A stretch of DNA of 64,000 nt, from positions 62,001-126,000 of the forward strand of contig JBMNIX010000012.1 of the NCBI GenBank assembly GCA_050951365.1. Direction: 5' to 3'. Below, piece by piece: positions 7,709-16,027 of the stretch; the stretch's first letter is position 1, and each line of letters opens with the position of its first letter. Under the pieces are notes generated by a model, which worked only from the letters and a program-made list of their open reading frames with translations, made no database searches and was not told where the DNA came from. Source of the stretch: JAAYHG01 sp012735455 (lineage in GTDB: Bacteria; Bacillota; DTU030; DUMP01). A program made the translations under genes and the position numbers.

Positions 7709-8198
7709 AGCTGACTCTGGTAACCGTCCGCCTTGGGATACCTATTTCATGGATATTGCCCGGGTGGTGGCGCGGCGTTCAACGTGCTTGCGACGCCAGG
7801 TAGGTGCCATTGTGGTTAAGGAGCGGCGAGTTCTTACCACGGGCTACAATGGCGCTCCGGCCGGGCTTAAGCACTGTTTAGAGATTGGCTGTGAGCGGGA
7901 GCGGCTTGGTGTGCCGTCCGGGGAAAGGCACGAGCTGTGTCGCGGACTGCATGCAGAGCAAAACGCTATTATCCAAGCGGCGGTGCACGGTGTGAGCATT
8001 CGCGGAGGTATCCTTTACTCCACTGCTTACCCATGTTCCCTGTGCGCCAAGATGCTGGTGAACGCTGGCATTCAGCGTGTGGTGTACAGTGGATCTTATC
8101 CGGATAAGCTCGCGCGGGCCATCTTATCCGAGGCAGGTGTTACGGTAGAACGACTGGGGGGAGATTCCGTTGGAGCAAAAGGGGATTCTGCTTCCTAA
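7695..8198 (+). CDS. comEB: dCMP deaminase family protein (ComEB-like)
   Basis: 167 aa. Zinc-dependent deaminase giving dUMP for thymidylate synthesis. Zinc and catalytic residues are visible in LHAEQNAII and YPCSLCAKML; the allosteric and substrate part carries GYNGAP and an extra zinc-site segment GC...H..C. ATG 7695 has AGGAG (7681-7685) 9 bases upstream inside upp. The in-frame ATG 7677 is less well served. It overlaps upp by 14 bases and the MazG-like gene by 29, indicating coupled translation of a pyrimidine-salvage and housecleaning unit. Confidence 0.9.
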   Translation: MALAKADSGNRPPWDTYFMDIARVVARRSTCLRRQVGAIVVKERRVLTTGYNGAPAGLKHCLEIGCERERLGVPSGERHELCRGLHAEQNAIIQAAVHGVSIRGGILYSTAYPCSLCAKMLVNAGIQRVVYSGSYPDKLARAILSEAGVTVERLGGDSVGAKGDSAS

Positions 8199-8490
8199 AC
8201 TGGACCGCCTCAGCCCAACGCTAGAGTCCACCCTGCTTAAACTCTTAGAGGAAGCGGGTGAGCTGGCTCAGGCGGTGGGCAAGTTTCGCGGAATGAACGG
8301 CGAACCCGTTGCCCTGACCGAGGAGCAGGCACTGCAGGTTATAACCAGAGAACTTTTGGATGTGGCACAAACCACCATCTCCATGATGTTCGTCTTGGAA
8401 GAGCAGTACGGTGTGGATCTAAATGAGGCTATGAGGGATCATTTGGCGAAGCTTGAGGCCAAAGGCTACTTGTCACGCCCCAAAATGTGA
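8170..8490 (+). CDS. MazG-like nucleotide pyrophosphohydrolase
   Basis: 106 aa, TTG start after GGGGGAG inside the end of comEB. The all-alpha MazG fold is indicated by KLLEEAGELAQAVGKF (EExxE metal site, about 22-37) and the second acidic helix RELLDVAQTTISMMF. Members hydrolyse (d)NTPs to NMPs and pyrophosphate. Overlap with the deaminase suggests dCTP/dUTP pool sanitation, which is inferred. Confidence 0.8.
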   Translation: MEQKGILLPKLDRLSPTLESTLLKLLEEAGELAQAVGKFRGMNGEPVALTEEQALQVITRELLDVAQTTISMMFVLEEQYGVDLNEAMRDHLAKLEAKGYLSRPKM

Positions 8491-8520
8491 TTGACAAGCT
8501 GAAACCGAGGAAGGTAAAAT
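8491..8520 (+). promoter_or_regulatory. sigma-A-type promoter of tagO/wecA
   Basis: TTGACA (8491-8496), 18-base spacer, TAAAAT (8515-8520), starting directly after the MazG-like stop codon. Confidence 0.6.
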
Positions 8521-8558
8521 GTACCCAAGTGTGAGAAACAGACAGGGGTGTTTGAACT

Positions 8559-9638
8559 GTGCTTGGGATACTCTTCTGCTTCGCCCTGGCTGCCCTGATC
8601 TCATACCTGGCCACACCTCTTGTGCGACGCCTGGCGCTGGGAACGGGAGCGGTGGACAAGCCCGACTTGGCTCCTGGAGGTCGGCGTATCCACAAGAAAT
8701 CTACTCCGCGCTTAGGAGGACTAGCCATCTTCGCTGGTTTTACGGCGGCGACGGCTTTGGGTACATTCATAGCCCATGGTCTTGGCTGGCAACAGCTTGT
8801 AGGACTCTGGTTCGGTTCCTTGGTGGTAGTTGTGGTGGGGATTGCCGACGATTACCTGGACCTTCCGGCGAAGGTAAAGTTGGCTGGACAGATAGCTGCC
8901 GCAGTGGTTTTTGTTGTTTTTGGTAATGATATTGATTGGATATCCAACCCTTGGGCCGACGGTCCCTTTCCAGGCATGACATATATCGGCACTTGGGGTA
9001 TTCCCCTTACCATCTTCTGGTTGGTAGGTGTGACCAATACATTAAACCTGATTGACGGTTTAGATGGCCTGGCCGCCGGGGTCGCCAGCATTGCCTCAGT
9101 GACTCTGCTCTTGGTGGCCGTGCGTCAGGGCCAGCCTTACGTGGTTCTAGTAACTGCAGCCCTGGCAGGCTCCGCTCTAGGGTTTTTGCCTTATAACTTT
9201 AACCCTGCCAAGATATTCATGGGTGACACCGGCTCCATGTTTTTGGGCTTCACGCTGGCAGGCATTGCTGTCCAAGGTACACTAAAGAGCGCTACTACCA
9301 TAGCTTTGGCAGTGCCGCTTTTGGCTTTGGGTGTGCCGATCTTGGACACCGCATTGGCTATTCTGCGCCGCTTCAAGCAGGGTCAGCCTATTTTCCAAGC
9401 TGACCGCAGTCATTTGCATCACCGCCTCTTGGAGTTGGGACTGAGCCAAAGGCAGGCGGTATTGGTGTTGTACTTTGTAAGCGGGTGTTTTGGATTAGGT
9501 GCTGTGGCCTTGGCCGATGTGAATTCGCGTTTAGTGGCCCTGACCCTGGTTTTGGTAGGGTTGGGCCTGATCCTGGCTATTGGGAGAGCGAGCACACCGG
9601 CAACCAGGCAGAGCGGCAGCAAAAATCTACACGGATAG
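8559..9638 (+). CDS. tagO: undecaprenyl-phosphate GlcNAc-1-phosphate transferase (TagO/WecA, MraY family)
   Basis: 359 aa, GTG start with AGGGGTG upstream. Polytopic membrane protein of about 10-11 helices that starts cell-wall glycopolymer assembly on undecaprenyl phosphate. Family motifs: GGRRIHKKSTPRLGG, GIADDYLDLPAK (metal-binding Asp pair), LNLIDGLDGLAAG, FMGDTGSMFLG and the cytoplasmic HLHHRLLELG. The downstream wecB supplies UDP-ManNAc, the classic pairing for teichoic or secondary wall polymer linkage units. Such polymers would also anchor SLH proteins like the one at 47.6 kb. Confidence 0.92.
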   Translation: MLGILFCFALAALISYLATPLVRRLALGTGAVDKPDLAPGGRRIHKKSTPRLGGLAIFAGFTAATALGTFIAHGLGWQQLVGLWFGSLVVVVVGIADDYLDLPAKVKLAGQIAAAVVFVVFGNDIDWISNPWADGPFPGMTYIGTWGIPLTIFWLVGVTNTLNLIDGLDGLAAGVASIASVTLLLVAVRQGQPYVVLVTAALAGSALGFLPYNFNPAKIFMGDTGSMFLGFTLAGIAVQGTLKSATTIALAVPLLALGVPILDTALAILRRFKQGQPIFQADRSHLHHRLLELGLSQRQAVLVLYFVSGCFGLGAVALADVNSRLVALTLVLVGLGLILAIGRASTPATRQSGSKNLHG

Positions 9639-9656
9639 GAAGCAATCAAATCTGCC

Positions 9657-9687
9657 GCGGAGGCCCTTTGCGGGACCTCCGCTTTTT
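9657..9687 (+). terminator. terminator/attenuator between tagO and wecB
   Basis: GCGGAGGCCC pairs with GGGACCTCCGC (one bulged A) and is followed by TTTTT (9683-9687). It sits only 3 bases before the wecB SD (AGAGGAGAGA), so wecB expression must depend on read-through. Confidence 0.75.
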
Positions 9688-9702
9688 GCTAGAGGAGAGA
9701 TA

Positions 9703-10857
9703 ATGGTGGGCAGGATCAAGATCTTATCGGTGTTTGGTACCCGGCCTGAGGCCATTAAGATGGCACCGGTGGTAAAGGCTCTCATAGCGGAGCCGGAGTT
9801 CGATGCTCGGGTCGTGGTTACCGCCCAGCACCGCGAAATGCTGGACCAGGTGCTGGAGCTCTTTGCTATTCGGGCCGACCACGACCTGGATGTTATGCAG
9901 GAGGCCCAGAGCCTTACCCAGATAACCACCCGGGTTTTGGAGCGCCTGGAAGACGTACTGGCCAGCGAAGAGCCAGACATGGTCCTGGTCCATGGTGATA
10001 CCACAACCACCTTTGCCGCTGCTCTGGCTGCTTTTTACCGCCAGGTGGCCGTAGGCCACGTGGAGGCAGGTCTCAGGACGCATGAGAAGTACTTTCCCTT
10101 TCCAGAGGAGCTCAATCGCCGTCTGACAGCTTCTTTGGCAGACCTGCACTTTGCCCCAACGGCTGCTGCCCGAGCAAACCTGTTGGCCGAGGGGATAAAC
10201 CCAGGACAGATTCAGGTAACAGGGAACACTGCTATTGATGCCCTCTTTCATGTGGTAAGACCCGACTACCAGTTTTCCGATGACCGTTTGAGCGCATTGG
10301 ACTTTGAGCGGAGTAGAATACTAGTGGTGGAGGCTCATCGACGGGAGAACCTGGGCCGGCCTTTGGAGCAAATCTGCCGGGCTGTAGTCACCCTGGTTGA
10401 GCGGCACAGTGACGTAGAGGTTGTTTTTCCTGTACACTTAAATCCACGGGTGCAGGAGCCTGTAAGCAGGATCTTAGGCGGCAGGCCCCGGGTACACCTC
10501 CTGCAGCCTCTTGGTTATGGGGATTTTGCCAACCTCCTGGCCCGGGCCTATCTGGTGCTGAGTGATTCCGGGGGTATTCAAGAAGAAGCCCCTTCGTTAG
10601 GGCGGCCTGTGCTGGTACTCAGGTCGGTTACGGAGCGTCCCGAGGCCGTGGCAGCCGGAACCGTGCAGGTGGTAGGGACGGAACAGGAGGCGGTGGAGAC
10701 AGCGGCAGAACGACTCCTTACAGACCCCTCCGCTTATGAACGCATGGCTCGAGCTACCAATCCCTTCGGAGACGGACGTGCTGCCCGTCGCATACTAACA
10801 GGATTGCGGCACTGGTTTGAACTGCAGACAGAACCGCCTGAGGAGCTGAACCAATAG
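9703..10857 (+). CDS. wecB: UDP-N-acetylglucosamine 2-epimerase (non-hydrolysing)
   Basis: 384 aa. Interconverts UDP-GlcNAc and UDP-ManNAc. Motifs: FGTRPEAIKMAPV, VTAQHREMLDQVL, VHGDTTTTFAAALAAF, HVEAGLRTHEKYFPFPEE, TVHRRENLG-like VEAHRRENLG and SDSGGIQEEAPSLGRPVLVLR. The frame is open upstream to 9580, but ATG 9703 has the strong SD after the terminator hairpin. A WecB/MnaA partner for TagO is typical of Firmicutes. Confidence 0.95.
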   Translation: MVGRIKILSVFGTRPEAIKMAPVVKALIAEPEFDARVVVTAQHREMLDQVLELFAIRADHDLDVMQEAQSLTQITTRVLERLEDVLASEEPDMVLVHGDTTTTFAAALAAFYRQVAVGHVEAGLRTHEKYFPFPEELNRRLTASLADLHFAPTAAARANLLAEGINPGQIQVTGNTAIDALFHVVRPDYQFSDDRLSALDFERSRILVVEAHRRENLGRPLEQICRAVVTLVERHSDVEVVFPVHLNPRVQEPVSRILGGRPRVHLLQPLGYGDFANLLARAYLVLSDSGGIQEEAPSLGRPVLVLRSVTERPEAVAAGTVQVVGTEQEAVETAAERLLTDPSAYERMARATNPFGDGRAARRILTGLRHWFELQTEPPEELNQ

Positions 10858-10858
10858 G

Positions 10859-10900
10859 CCCTCTTCTTCTTGGTGAGTTCTGCCGGCGTTAAGAAGGGGG
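10859..10900 (+). other. hairpin that could mask the atpZ ribosome binding site
   Basis: CCCTCTTCTT (10859-10868) can pair with AAGAAGGGGG (10891-10900), which contains the atpZ SD. The ATG is 7 bases further on. Regulation by this fold is inferred. Confidence 0.35.
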
Positions 10901-10906
10901 TGTAGT

Positions 10907-11119
10907 ATGGCTCCGCCACGACGACTGCAGTGGGTCTTTGCAGCCGGTACACTCACCCTGGGGCTGGCAATTGCTGTTATTGGTGGTTACTACTTAGGTA
11001 ATTGGCTGGACAATCGTTTCTCCACTGGCAGCCTTTTTTCCATCCTCCTTGTCCTAGTGGCTATTGTAGGAGGCTTTGCCAACCTGTATCGTTCTTTTCT
11101 TGGCCGAAGTAGCAGGTAA
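10907..11119 (+). CDS. atpZ: AtpZ/AtpI family small membrane protein
   Basis: 70 aa with two predicted helices (about 8-30 and 42-62) joined by YYLGNWLDNRFST, the AtpZ/AtpI family pattern. This family normally precedes the F1Fo ATP synthase genes and has been linked to Fo assembly or Mg2+/Ca2+ transport. Here no atp subunit follows; murA starts 128 bases later. Those 128 bases hold no gene and no clear terminator. It is therefore an orphan at the locus where relatives carry the atp operon. Confidence 0.8.
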   Translation: MAPPRRLQWVFAAGTLTLGLAIAVIGGYYLGNWLDNRFSTGSLFSILLVLVAIVGGFANLYRSFLGRSSR

Positions 11120-11247
11120 CAATTACCGCTTGCTTGTCAGAAAAGCGGAATGGTACACTTGTGTGGATGAAAAAAAGTGGTAGCCAGGTCTCACGTCCTG
11201 TGCTGTGATCGGTGCGCGAGATAATAAGGCAAAGTGAGGATAAACGG

Positions 11248-12513
11248 GTGGAGAAACTGGTTATAACTGGCGGTTACCCGTTACAGGGAAAGGTAAGGGT
11301 AGCCGGGGCCAAGAATGCTGTTTTGCCGCTGATGGCCGCAACCCTTATGTTGACAGGGGAAACGGTGTTGGAAGAGGTTCCGGCGTTGGAAGACGTGGAT
11401 ACCATGGTTCAGGTGCTGGCGTACCTGGGCATTGAGGCTCGCTCTGATGTTCCCGGACAACTCTGCTTAAAGCCCGCTGCGGAAGGTGTTGTAGCGGCCC
11501 CGTACGAGTTGGTCCGGCGCATGCGGGCTTCTTTCCTTGTTTTGGGGCCGCTCTTGGCTTGCCGGGGTCGGGCTGAGATCCCCTTGCCTGGAGGATGTGC
11601 CATAGGGACTCGGCCGGTCGATTTGCATCTTAAGGGTATGCAGGCTTTAGGGGCCGAAGTCGTGCTCAACCAAGGCACCATCAGTGCCCGTGCTGGCAGG
11701 CTAAAGGGGTGCCATATTTACTTGGATTTTCCCAGCGTTGGGGCTACCGAAAATATCCTTATGGCTGCCACCTTGGCCGGAGGTGAAACCGTCATTGAAA
11801 ATGCCGCTGTGGAACCAGAGGTAGTGGATCTGGCGAACTTCCTGAGTGGCGCCGGAGCTAAGATTAAGGGTGCGGGTACCAGTATTGTTCGTGTCAAGGG
11901 TGTAAAGGAGCTAAGAGGTACCAGGCACAGCATTATTCCCGATCGGATCGAAGCAGGGACCTTCATGGTTGCTGCTGCCATAACCGGCGGCTCAGTTACG
12001 GTGGAGAATGTGGTTTACGAACACCTCAAGCCGGTGGTGGCCAAGCTCATGGAGATGGGCTGCTCTGTGTCTGTTCTGGAGAGCGGCGACGCTCTCAGGG
12101 TAGATGCGCCATCTGGCCTTAAGGCGGTGGATATTAAGACAATGCCGTACCCTGGTTTCCCCACGGACATGCAGTCTCCCTTTCTCGCACTAGCTACCCA
12201 GACCCAAGGTACCAGCGTGGTTACCGAGACCGTATTTGAGAACCGTTTCCTCCTGGTACCAGAACTCAAACGCCTAGGGGCCAACGTGCGTACCGAGGGC
12301 CGCACTGCGGTGATCGAAGGTAAGACCCCCCTAACCGGGGCAAAGGTGAAAGCTCCGGACTTACGGGGTGGGGCTGCTTTGATCCTGGCGGCTTTGGTGG
12401 CTCAGGGTGAGACAGAGGTGCACAATCTTTATCATGTCAAACGTGGCTATGAGAATCTGGAAGAAAAGCTCGCGGGGCTAGGAGCTCGTGTAAGGCTGGT
12501 TGTTGATAATTGA
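11248..12513 (+). CDS. murA: UDP-N-acetylglucosamine 1-carboxyvinyltransferase
   Basis: 421 aa. First committed step of peptidoglycan synthesis, transferring enolpyruvate from PEP to UDP-GlcNAc; the target of fosfomycin. The nucleophile loop PLPGGCAIGTRP keeps the catalytic Cys (Cys117), so fosfomycin sensitivity of the enzyme is expected. Other blocks: GAKNAVLP, RRMRASFLVLGP, PYPGFPTDMQ. GTG 11248 with GTGAGGA upstream gives the family-typical N-terminus EKLVITGG. The longer in-frame GTG 11212 is less likely. Confidence 0.96.
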   Translation: MEKLVITGGYPLQGKVRVAGAKNAVLPLMAATLMLTGETVLEEVPALEDVDTMVQVLAYLGIEARSDVPGQLCLKPAAEGVVAAPYELVRRMRASFLVLGPLLACRGRAEIPLPGGCAIGTRPVDLHLKGMQALGAEVVLNQGTISARAGRLKGCHIYLDFPSVGATENILMAATLAGGETVIENAAVEPEVVDLANFLSGAGAKIKGAGTSIVRVKGVKELRGTRHSIIPDRIEAGTFMVAAAITGGSVTVENVVYEHLKPVVAKLMEMGCSVSVLESGDALRVDAPSGLKAVDIKTMPYPGFPTDMQSPFLALATQTQGTSVVTETVFENRFLLVPELKRLGANVRTEGRTAVIEGKTPLTGAKVKAPDLRGGAALILAALVAQGETEVHNLYHVKRGYENLEEKLAGLGARVRLVVDN

Positions 12514-12519
12514 GAGTGA

Positions 12520-12541
12520 CGCCCGGGTGTCAGCCCGGGCG
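12520..12541 (+). terminator. GC-rich hairpin after murA
   Basis: Perfect 8-bp stem CGCCCGGG/CCCGGGCG with a 6-base loop, 6 bases after the murA stop. No T-run follows, so termination is uncertain. Confidence 0.5.
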
Positions 12542-12624
12542 TTGGCATACCCGTCCGCATGCGCTCATATAGATTTAAGAGCCGACTAACTAGGCCGGTG
12601 CTGCAGGGTTGGGGGGAGAGGCGC

Positions 12625-13629
12625 TTGCGGAAGTTTTTCGCCTGGGTCTGCATGTTTGTTCTTTTTGTGGTCATTGTGGTACCTGCTGCCATTGTCAGCT
12701 TTCCGGGAGGGTTAGAGAGCCCGGAGCCGCAGTCGTCTCCAAGGGTGGCAGAGAGAGGGGAGGGACAGCTCTTGCGTGTCTTTATGGCCCAGAGCGGTGA
12801 GATTGAACAGCTGCCCTTAGAAAAATACCTGGTGGGTGTGGTGGCTGCTGAAATGCCGGCCAGGTTTGAGACAGAGGCTCTGCGTGCTCAGGCTGTGGCG
12901 GCACGCACTTATGCCTTACGGCGCCTCAAGGCCTATGGTGGTTCTGGTTGTGCCAGTCATCCGGAGGCAGATGTTTGCACTGAGCCCACGTGCTGCCAGG
13001 CTTGGCTGTCGACGAGCGAGCTCCGCCAGCGGTGGGGCCTCCTGGCTTACCCCCGCTACCATGAACGTATTGCTGAAGCCGTGGCGGCCACTGCCGGGTT
13101 GGTGGTCACTTATGATCACGAACTGATTGATCCTGTCTACCACGCCACTTGTGGCGGTATGGGTACAGAAGACTCAGAGACAGTGTGGGGTAACGCTCTT
13201 CCCTACCTGCGTCACGTTGCCTGTGGGTTTGATGAGGATCCACCCCATGCCGGGGATGAGGTTGTATTTACCCTGGCAGAGCTGGGGCAGCGACTGGGTG
13301 TGAACCTAAGTGCGCCTGTTACCTCTGGTCTAGACCTGGCAGTAGCCAGCCGTACCAGTGCAGGTCGAGTCAAGGAACTGCGGGTGGGAAGCACGACCCT
13401 CGCCGGGACAGAGGTAAGAAAGCTTCTGGGGCTTAATTCCACGGGCTTTAGCTGGCGTTTGACAGAAGATGATAAGGTAGTGTTTAGCACCTACGGGAAC
13501 GGCCACGCCGTAGGGATGTGTCAGTACGGAGCCAACGGTCTGGCCAAGCAAGGGCAAGACTTTCGAGCAATCCTCAAGTATTACTACACGGGTGTGGATG
13601 TGGGGCCTGTGCCAGGAGTTTCAGAATAG
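12625..13629 (+). CDS. spoIID: stage II sporulation protein D (lytic transglycosylase)
   Basis: 334 aa from TTG 12625, which has GGGGGGAGAGG just upstream. The frame is open to ATG 12559, but no SD precedes that. One N-terminal membrane anchor (about 5-28) is followed by the extracellular SpoIID domain with the catalytic Glu in VVAAEMPARFETEALRAQ, then AVAARTYAL and the C-terminal GNGHAVGMCQYGANGLA. With SpoIIM and SpoIIP it remodels septal peptidoglycan during engulfment. Order murA-spoIID-M23-spoIIID-mbl equals that of Bacillus. A cysteine-rich insert (CASHPEADVCTEPTCCQAW) is typical of Clostridia. Confidence 0.95.
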   Translation: MRKFFAWVCMFVLFVVIVVPAAIVSFPGGLESPEPQSSPRVAERGEGQLLRVFMAQSGEIEQLPLEKYLVGVVAAEMPARFETEALRAQAVAARTYALRRLKAYGGSGCASHPEADVCTEPTCCQAWLSTSELRQRWGLLAYPRYHERIAEAVAATAGLVVTYDHELIDPVYHATCGGMGTEDSETVWGNALPYLRHVACGFDEDPPHAGDEVVFTLAELGQRLGVNLSAPVTSGLDLAVASRTSAGRVKELRVGSTTLAGTEVRKLLGLNSTGFSWRLTEDDKVVFSTYGNGHAVGMCQYGANGLAKQGQDFRAILKYYYTGVDVGPVPGVSE

Positions 13630-13676
13630 GTATAGCGCACCCCTGCTCTGGCAAAACTAGATTAGGGGTGAATATT

Positions 13677-14531
13677 ATGGAAAAAAAGAGATTGGGTTCT
13701 CGATCATTCGCCGGGCTAAGACATTGGTGGCATGACCTACTCCGCTCCCAAGGGCGAAGTTGGGCCCGGCGTCAAGTAGCCCTGGGATCACTCGTCCTGA
13801 TGGTTGTTGTTACTGTTGCCGGTGTGTTTTATCTTGCCAGCGATTGGAACAGTGGGCGTTATTTGGAGGGTGAAGAGTTCTACTGGGAAGCGCCCCTGGT
13901 TCCTGCAAATCCTGAGCCGGTGGAGGAGGAAAAACCCACTGACGTGCCAAAACCTACGGCGCCCACCACACCCAGTTCTGCTGCTGCGCAAGTGAAGCCC
14001 GCTCCCCAGGAGGAGAAGCTCGAACCCACAGAACCTGTAACAGAGGTGGGTACAGCCGACCCCGGTCCAGAGCCAGAGGAACCGCTGCAGGCGGTGATGG
14101 CCCCTGGACAGGCCTTCAGTGCACTGATTCGACCGGTTAACGCCGAAATCACTTCACCCTTCGGGTGGCGTAAGCATCCGGTCTTTGACGACTGGCGCTT
14201 CCACCCCGGGGTGGACATGGCGGCTCCCTTGGGTAGCGAGGTCAAGGTCGTGCTGGCGGGGACGGTGGCTGAGGTAAAGGAAGATCCTGTGTTGGGCAGG
14301 GTTGTTGTTATCGAACATGGTGACAAACGCCACAGTACTTACGCTCACCTGGAAGAGATTATGGTGGAGGTTGGTGAGCCCGTTGCGCAGGGCGAGGTAA
14401 TCGGCACCGTAGGTCAAACAGGGGTGGCGGCCGAGCCACATCTACACCTGGAGCTACGGCTTGACCAGGAGGCGGTGGATCCGGTGCCATACCTACCGGC
14501 GAACGAACCAGCGGTTGTAACGGAGCAATAG
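13677..14531 (+). CDS. SpoIIQ-like M23 metallopeptidase
   Basis: 284 aa. Cytoplasmic N-terminus, one transmembrane helix (about 40-60), a Pro/Glu-rich linker (about 80-140) and a C-terminal peptidase_M23/LytM domain. The zinc ligands HPGVDMA (His, Asp) and HLHLEL (HxH) are present, as in clostridial SpoIIQ proteins that keep activity. B. subtilis SpoIIQ has lost one ligand. Position after spoIID suggests the SpoIIQ role in the SpoIIQ-SpoIIIAH channel around the forespore. Start ATG 13677 follows TAGGGGTGA. Confidence 0.88.
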   Translation: MEKKRLGSRSFAGLRHWWHDLLRSQGRSWARRQVALGSLVLMVVVTVAGVFYLASDWNSGRYLEGEEFYWEAPLVPANPEPVEEEKPTDVPKPTAPTTPSSAAAQVKPAPQEEKLEPTEPVTEVGTADPGPEPEEPLQAVMAPGQAFSALIRPVNAEITSPFGWRKHPVFDDWRFHPGVDMAAPLGSEVKVVLAGTVAEVKEDPVLGRVVVIEHGDKRHSTYAHLEEIMVEVGEPVAQGEVIGTVGQTGVAAEPHLHLELRLDQEAVDPVPYLPANEPAVVTEQ

Positions 14532-14537
14532 GACAGC

Positions 14538-14575
14538 AGAGGTTATCCCAACATCAAGGGATAACCTCTTTTTTT
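14538..14575 (+). terminator. Rho-independent terminator after the M23 gene
   Basis: AGAGGTTATCCC and GGGATAACCTCT form a perfect 12-bp stem with an 8-base loop, followed by a T-run (14569-14575). Confidence 0.93.
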
Positions 14576-14592
14576 ACTTGCACAGCTAATGC

Positions 14593-14621
14593 GCATTTTT
14601 GCTCCCCCTAGGCATATACAT
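14593..14621 (+). promoter_or_regulatory. candidate sigma-E promoter of spoIIID
   Basis: GCATTTTT (14593-14600), 12-base spacer, CATATACAT (14613-14621). It resembles the mother-cell sigma-E consensus, and spoIIID is a known sigma-E gene in Bacillus. The spacer is slightly short. Confidence 0.4.
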
Positions 14622-14656
14622 TTACAGAAACTGAAGCTTCTTGAGGGGGGACGGGT

Positions 14657-14905
14657 GTGCGCGACCACATCTACGAGCGAGTTCTCATGATTAGCCATTT
14701 TATCGTCGAAACTGGGGCCACCGTTCGCCAGGCGGCGCAGGAGTTTCAAGTGAGTAAGAGTACCGTCCATAAAGATATGGCGGAACGGTTACCCAAGATC
14801 AATCCCCAATTGGCGGAAAAGGTGCGGGCCATCCTGGATCAGAACAAGGCAGAAAGGCACCTCCGCGGTGGTGCCGCAACCCGCAAAAAATACCTGGGTG
14901 CTTAA
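14657..14905 (+). CDS. spoIIID: sporulation transcriptional regulator SpoIIID
   Basis: 82 aa, GTG start. Small DNA-binding protein for mother-cell genes. Near-complete family match: HIYERVLMISHFIVE, the HTH TVRQAAQEFQVSKSTVHKDM and a basic C-terminal helix ending RKKYLGA. A terminator lies before it and a candidate sigma-E promoter directly upstream. mbl follows by 74 bases. Confidence 0.97.
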   Translation: MRDHIYERVLMISHFIVETGATVRQAAQEFQVSKSTVHKDMAERLPKINPQLAEKVRAILDQNKAERHLRGGAATRKKYLGA

Positions 14906-14979
14906 CGAAAAGAAAAGGAAATTGTGGAAGGATGTAGAAATAAAGTTCATTAAGGAAGGGAGCGAAAGGAGCAAACTGA

Positions 14980-16023
14980 ATGCTTTGGGGAGCGGACATT
15001 GGCATTGATTTGGGCACTGCAACAGTGATAATCTACGTTCGGGGTAAAGGCATCGTCCTGCAGGAACCCTCGGTGGTAGCGATGGAACGCAATACGGGAC
15101 AGCTTCTGGCCGTAGGCGAAGAGGCTCGGCGTATGCTTGGCCGGACCCCGGGCAATATCATTGCCATACGTCCCCTCCGCGATGGAGTAATTGCTGACTA
15201 TGACATTACCGAAAAAATGCTCAAGTACTTTATCCATAAGGTCTGTGGTCAACGCCTCTTCTTCCGTCCCCGAATCATGGTCTGCATACCAGCTGTTGTT
15301 ACCACTGTAGAAAAACGGGCCGTGGTGGAGGCGGCCATGCAGGCGGGGGCGCGCAGCGCCTCCTTGATCGAGGAACCCCTGGCTGCTGCTCTGGGTGCTG
15401 GTATCGATATTGCCGAACCAAGCGGAAGCATGGTTGTGGATGTTGGTGGTGGAACCACGGATGTAGCCGTGCTCTCGCTGGGCGGTATTGTTTTGGGCGA
15501 ATCCCTGCGGGTGGCCGGGGACAAGTTTGACGACGCCATTGTGAGGTATGTGCGCCGGGTTTATAACATGTTGATCGGTGAACGCACAGCAGAAGAGCTG
15601 AAGATGAAGATTGGTACCGCCTTCCCGGCGGGACGTAAAGAAAGCATGGATGTACGCGGACGTGATCTGGTCACAGGGCTACCCAAGACCATTCGTATTA
15701 CCTCAGATGAAACCTACGAGGCTTTGGCTGAGCCGGTGCAGGCCATCATCCAGTGTGTGCGTTCCGTGCTGGAGAAGACCCCGCCGGAATTGGCGGCGGA
15801 CATCATGGACAAGGGCATAGTTCTTACCGGTGGTGGGGCCTTGCTGCATGGATTGGCCAACCTCTTATCTAAAGAGACGGAGATCCCGGTACACGTCTCG
15901 GAGAATGCCGTGACGGCGGTGGCGCTTGGGACGGGACGAGCTTTGGAGTACCTGGACAAGCTTGGTAGTAAGAATTCTCTTCTTTCCGATGTGCTCCTTA
16001 AGGATAGCAGGGGTAGGAGGTGA
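14980..16023 (+). CDS. mbl: MreB/Mbl rod-shape actin homologue
   Basis: 347 aa. Actin-fold ATPase guiding lateral wall synthesis. Phosphate-1 loop DIGIDLGTATVIIYVRG, phosphate-2 loop VVDVGGGTTDVAVLSLGG, adenosine loop GIVLTGGGALLHGL. Its place between spoIIID and the flagellar rod genes is that of Bacillus mbl. The ATG follows the SD GGAAGGGAGCGAAAGGAG, whose GGAG core lies 11 bases upstream. Confidence 0.94.
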   Translation: MLWGADIGIDLGTATVIIYVRGKGIVLQEPSVVAMERNTGQLLAVGEEARRMLGRTPGNIIAIRPLRDGVIADYDITEKMLKYFIHKVCGQRLFFRPRIMVCIPAVVTTVEKRAVVEAAMQAGARSASLIEEPLAAALGAGIDIAEPSGSMVVDVGGGTTDVAVLSLGGIVLGESLRVAGDKFDDAIVRYVRRVYNMLIGERTAEELKMKIGTAFPAGRKESMDVRGRDLVTGLPKTIRITSDETYEALAEPVQAIIQCVRSVLEKTPPELAADIMDKGIVLTGGGALLHGLANLLSKETEIPVHVSENAVTAVALGTGRALEYLDKLGSKNSLLSDVLLKDSRGRR

Positions 16024-16027
16024 GATT

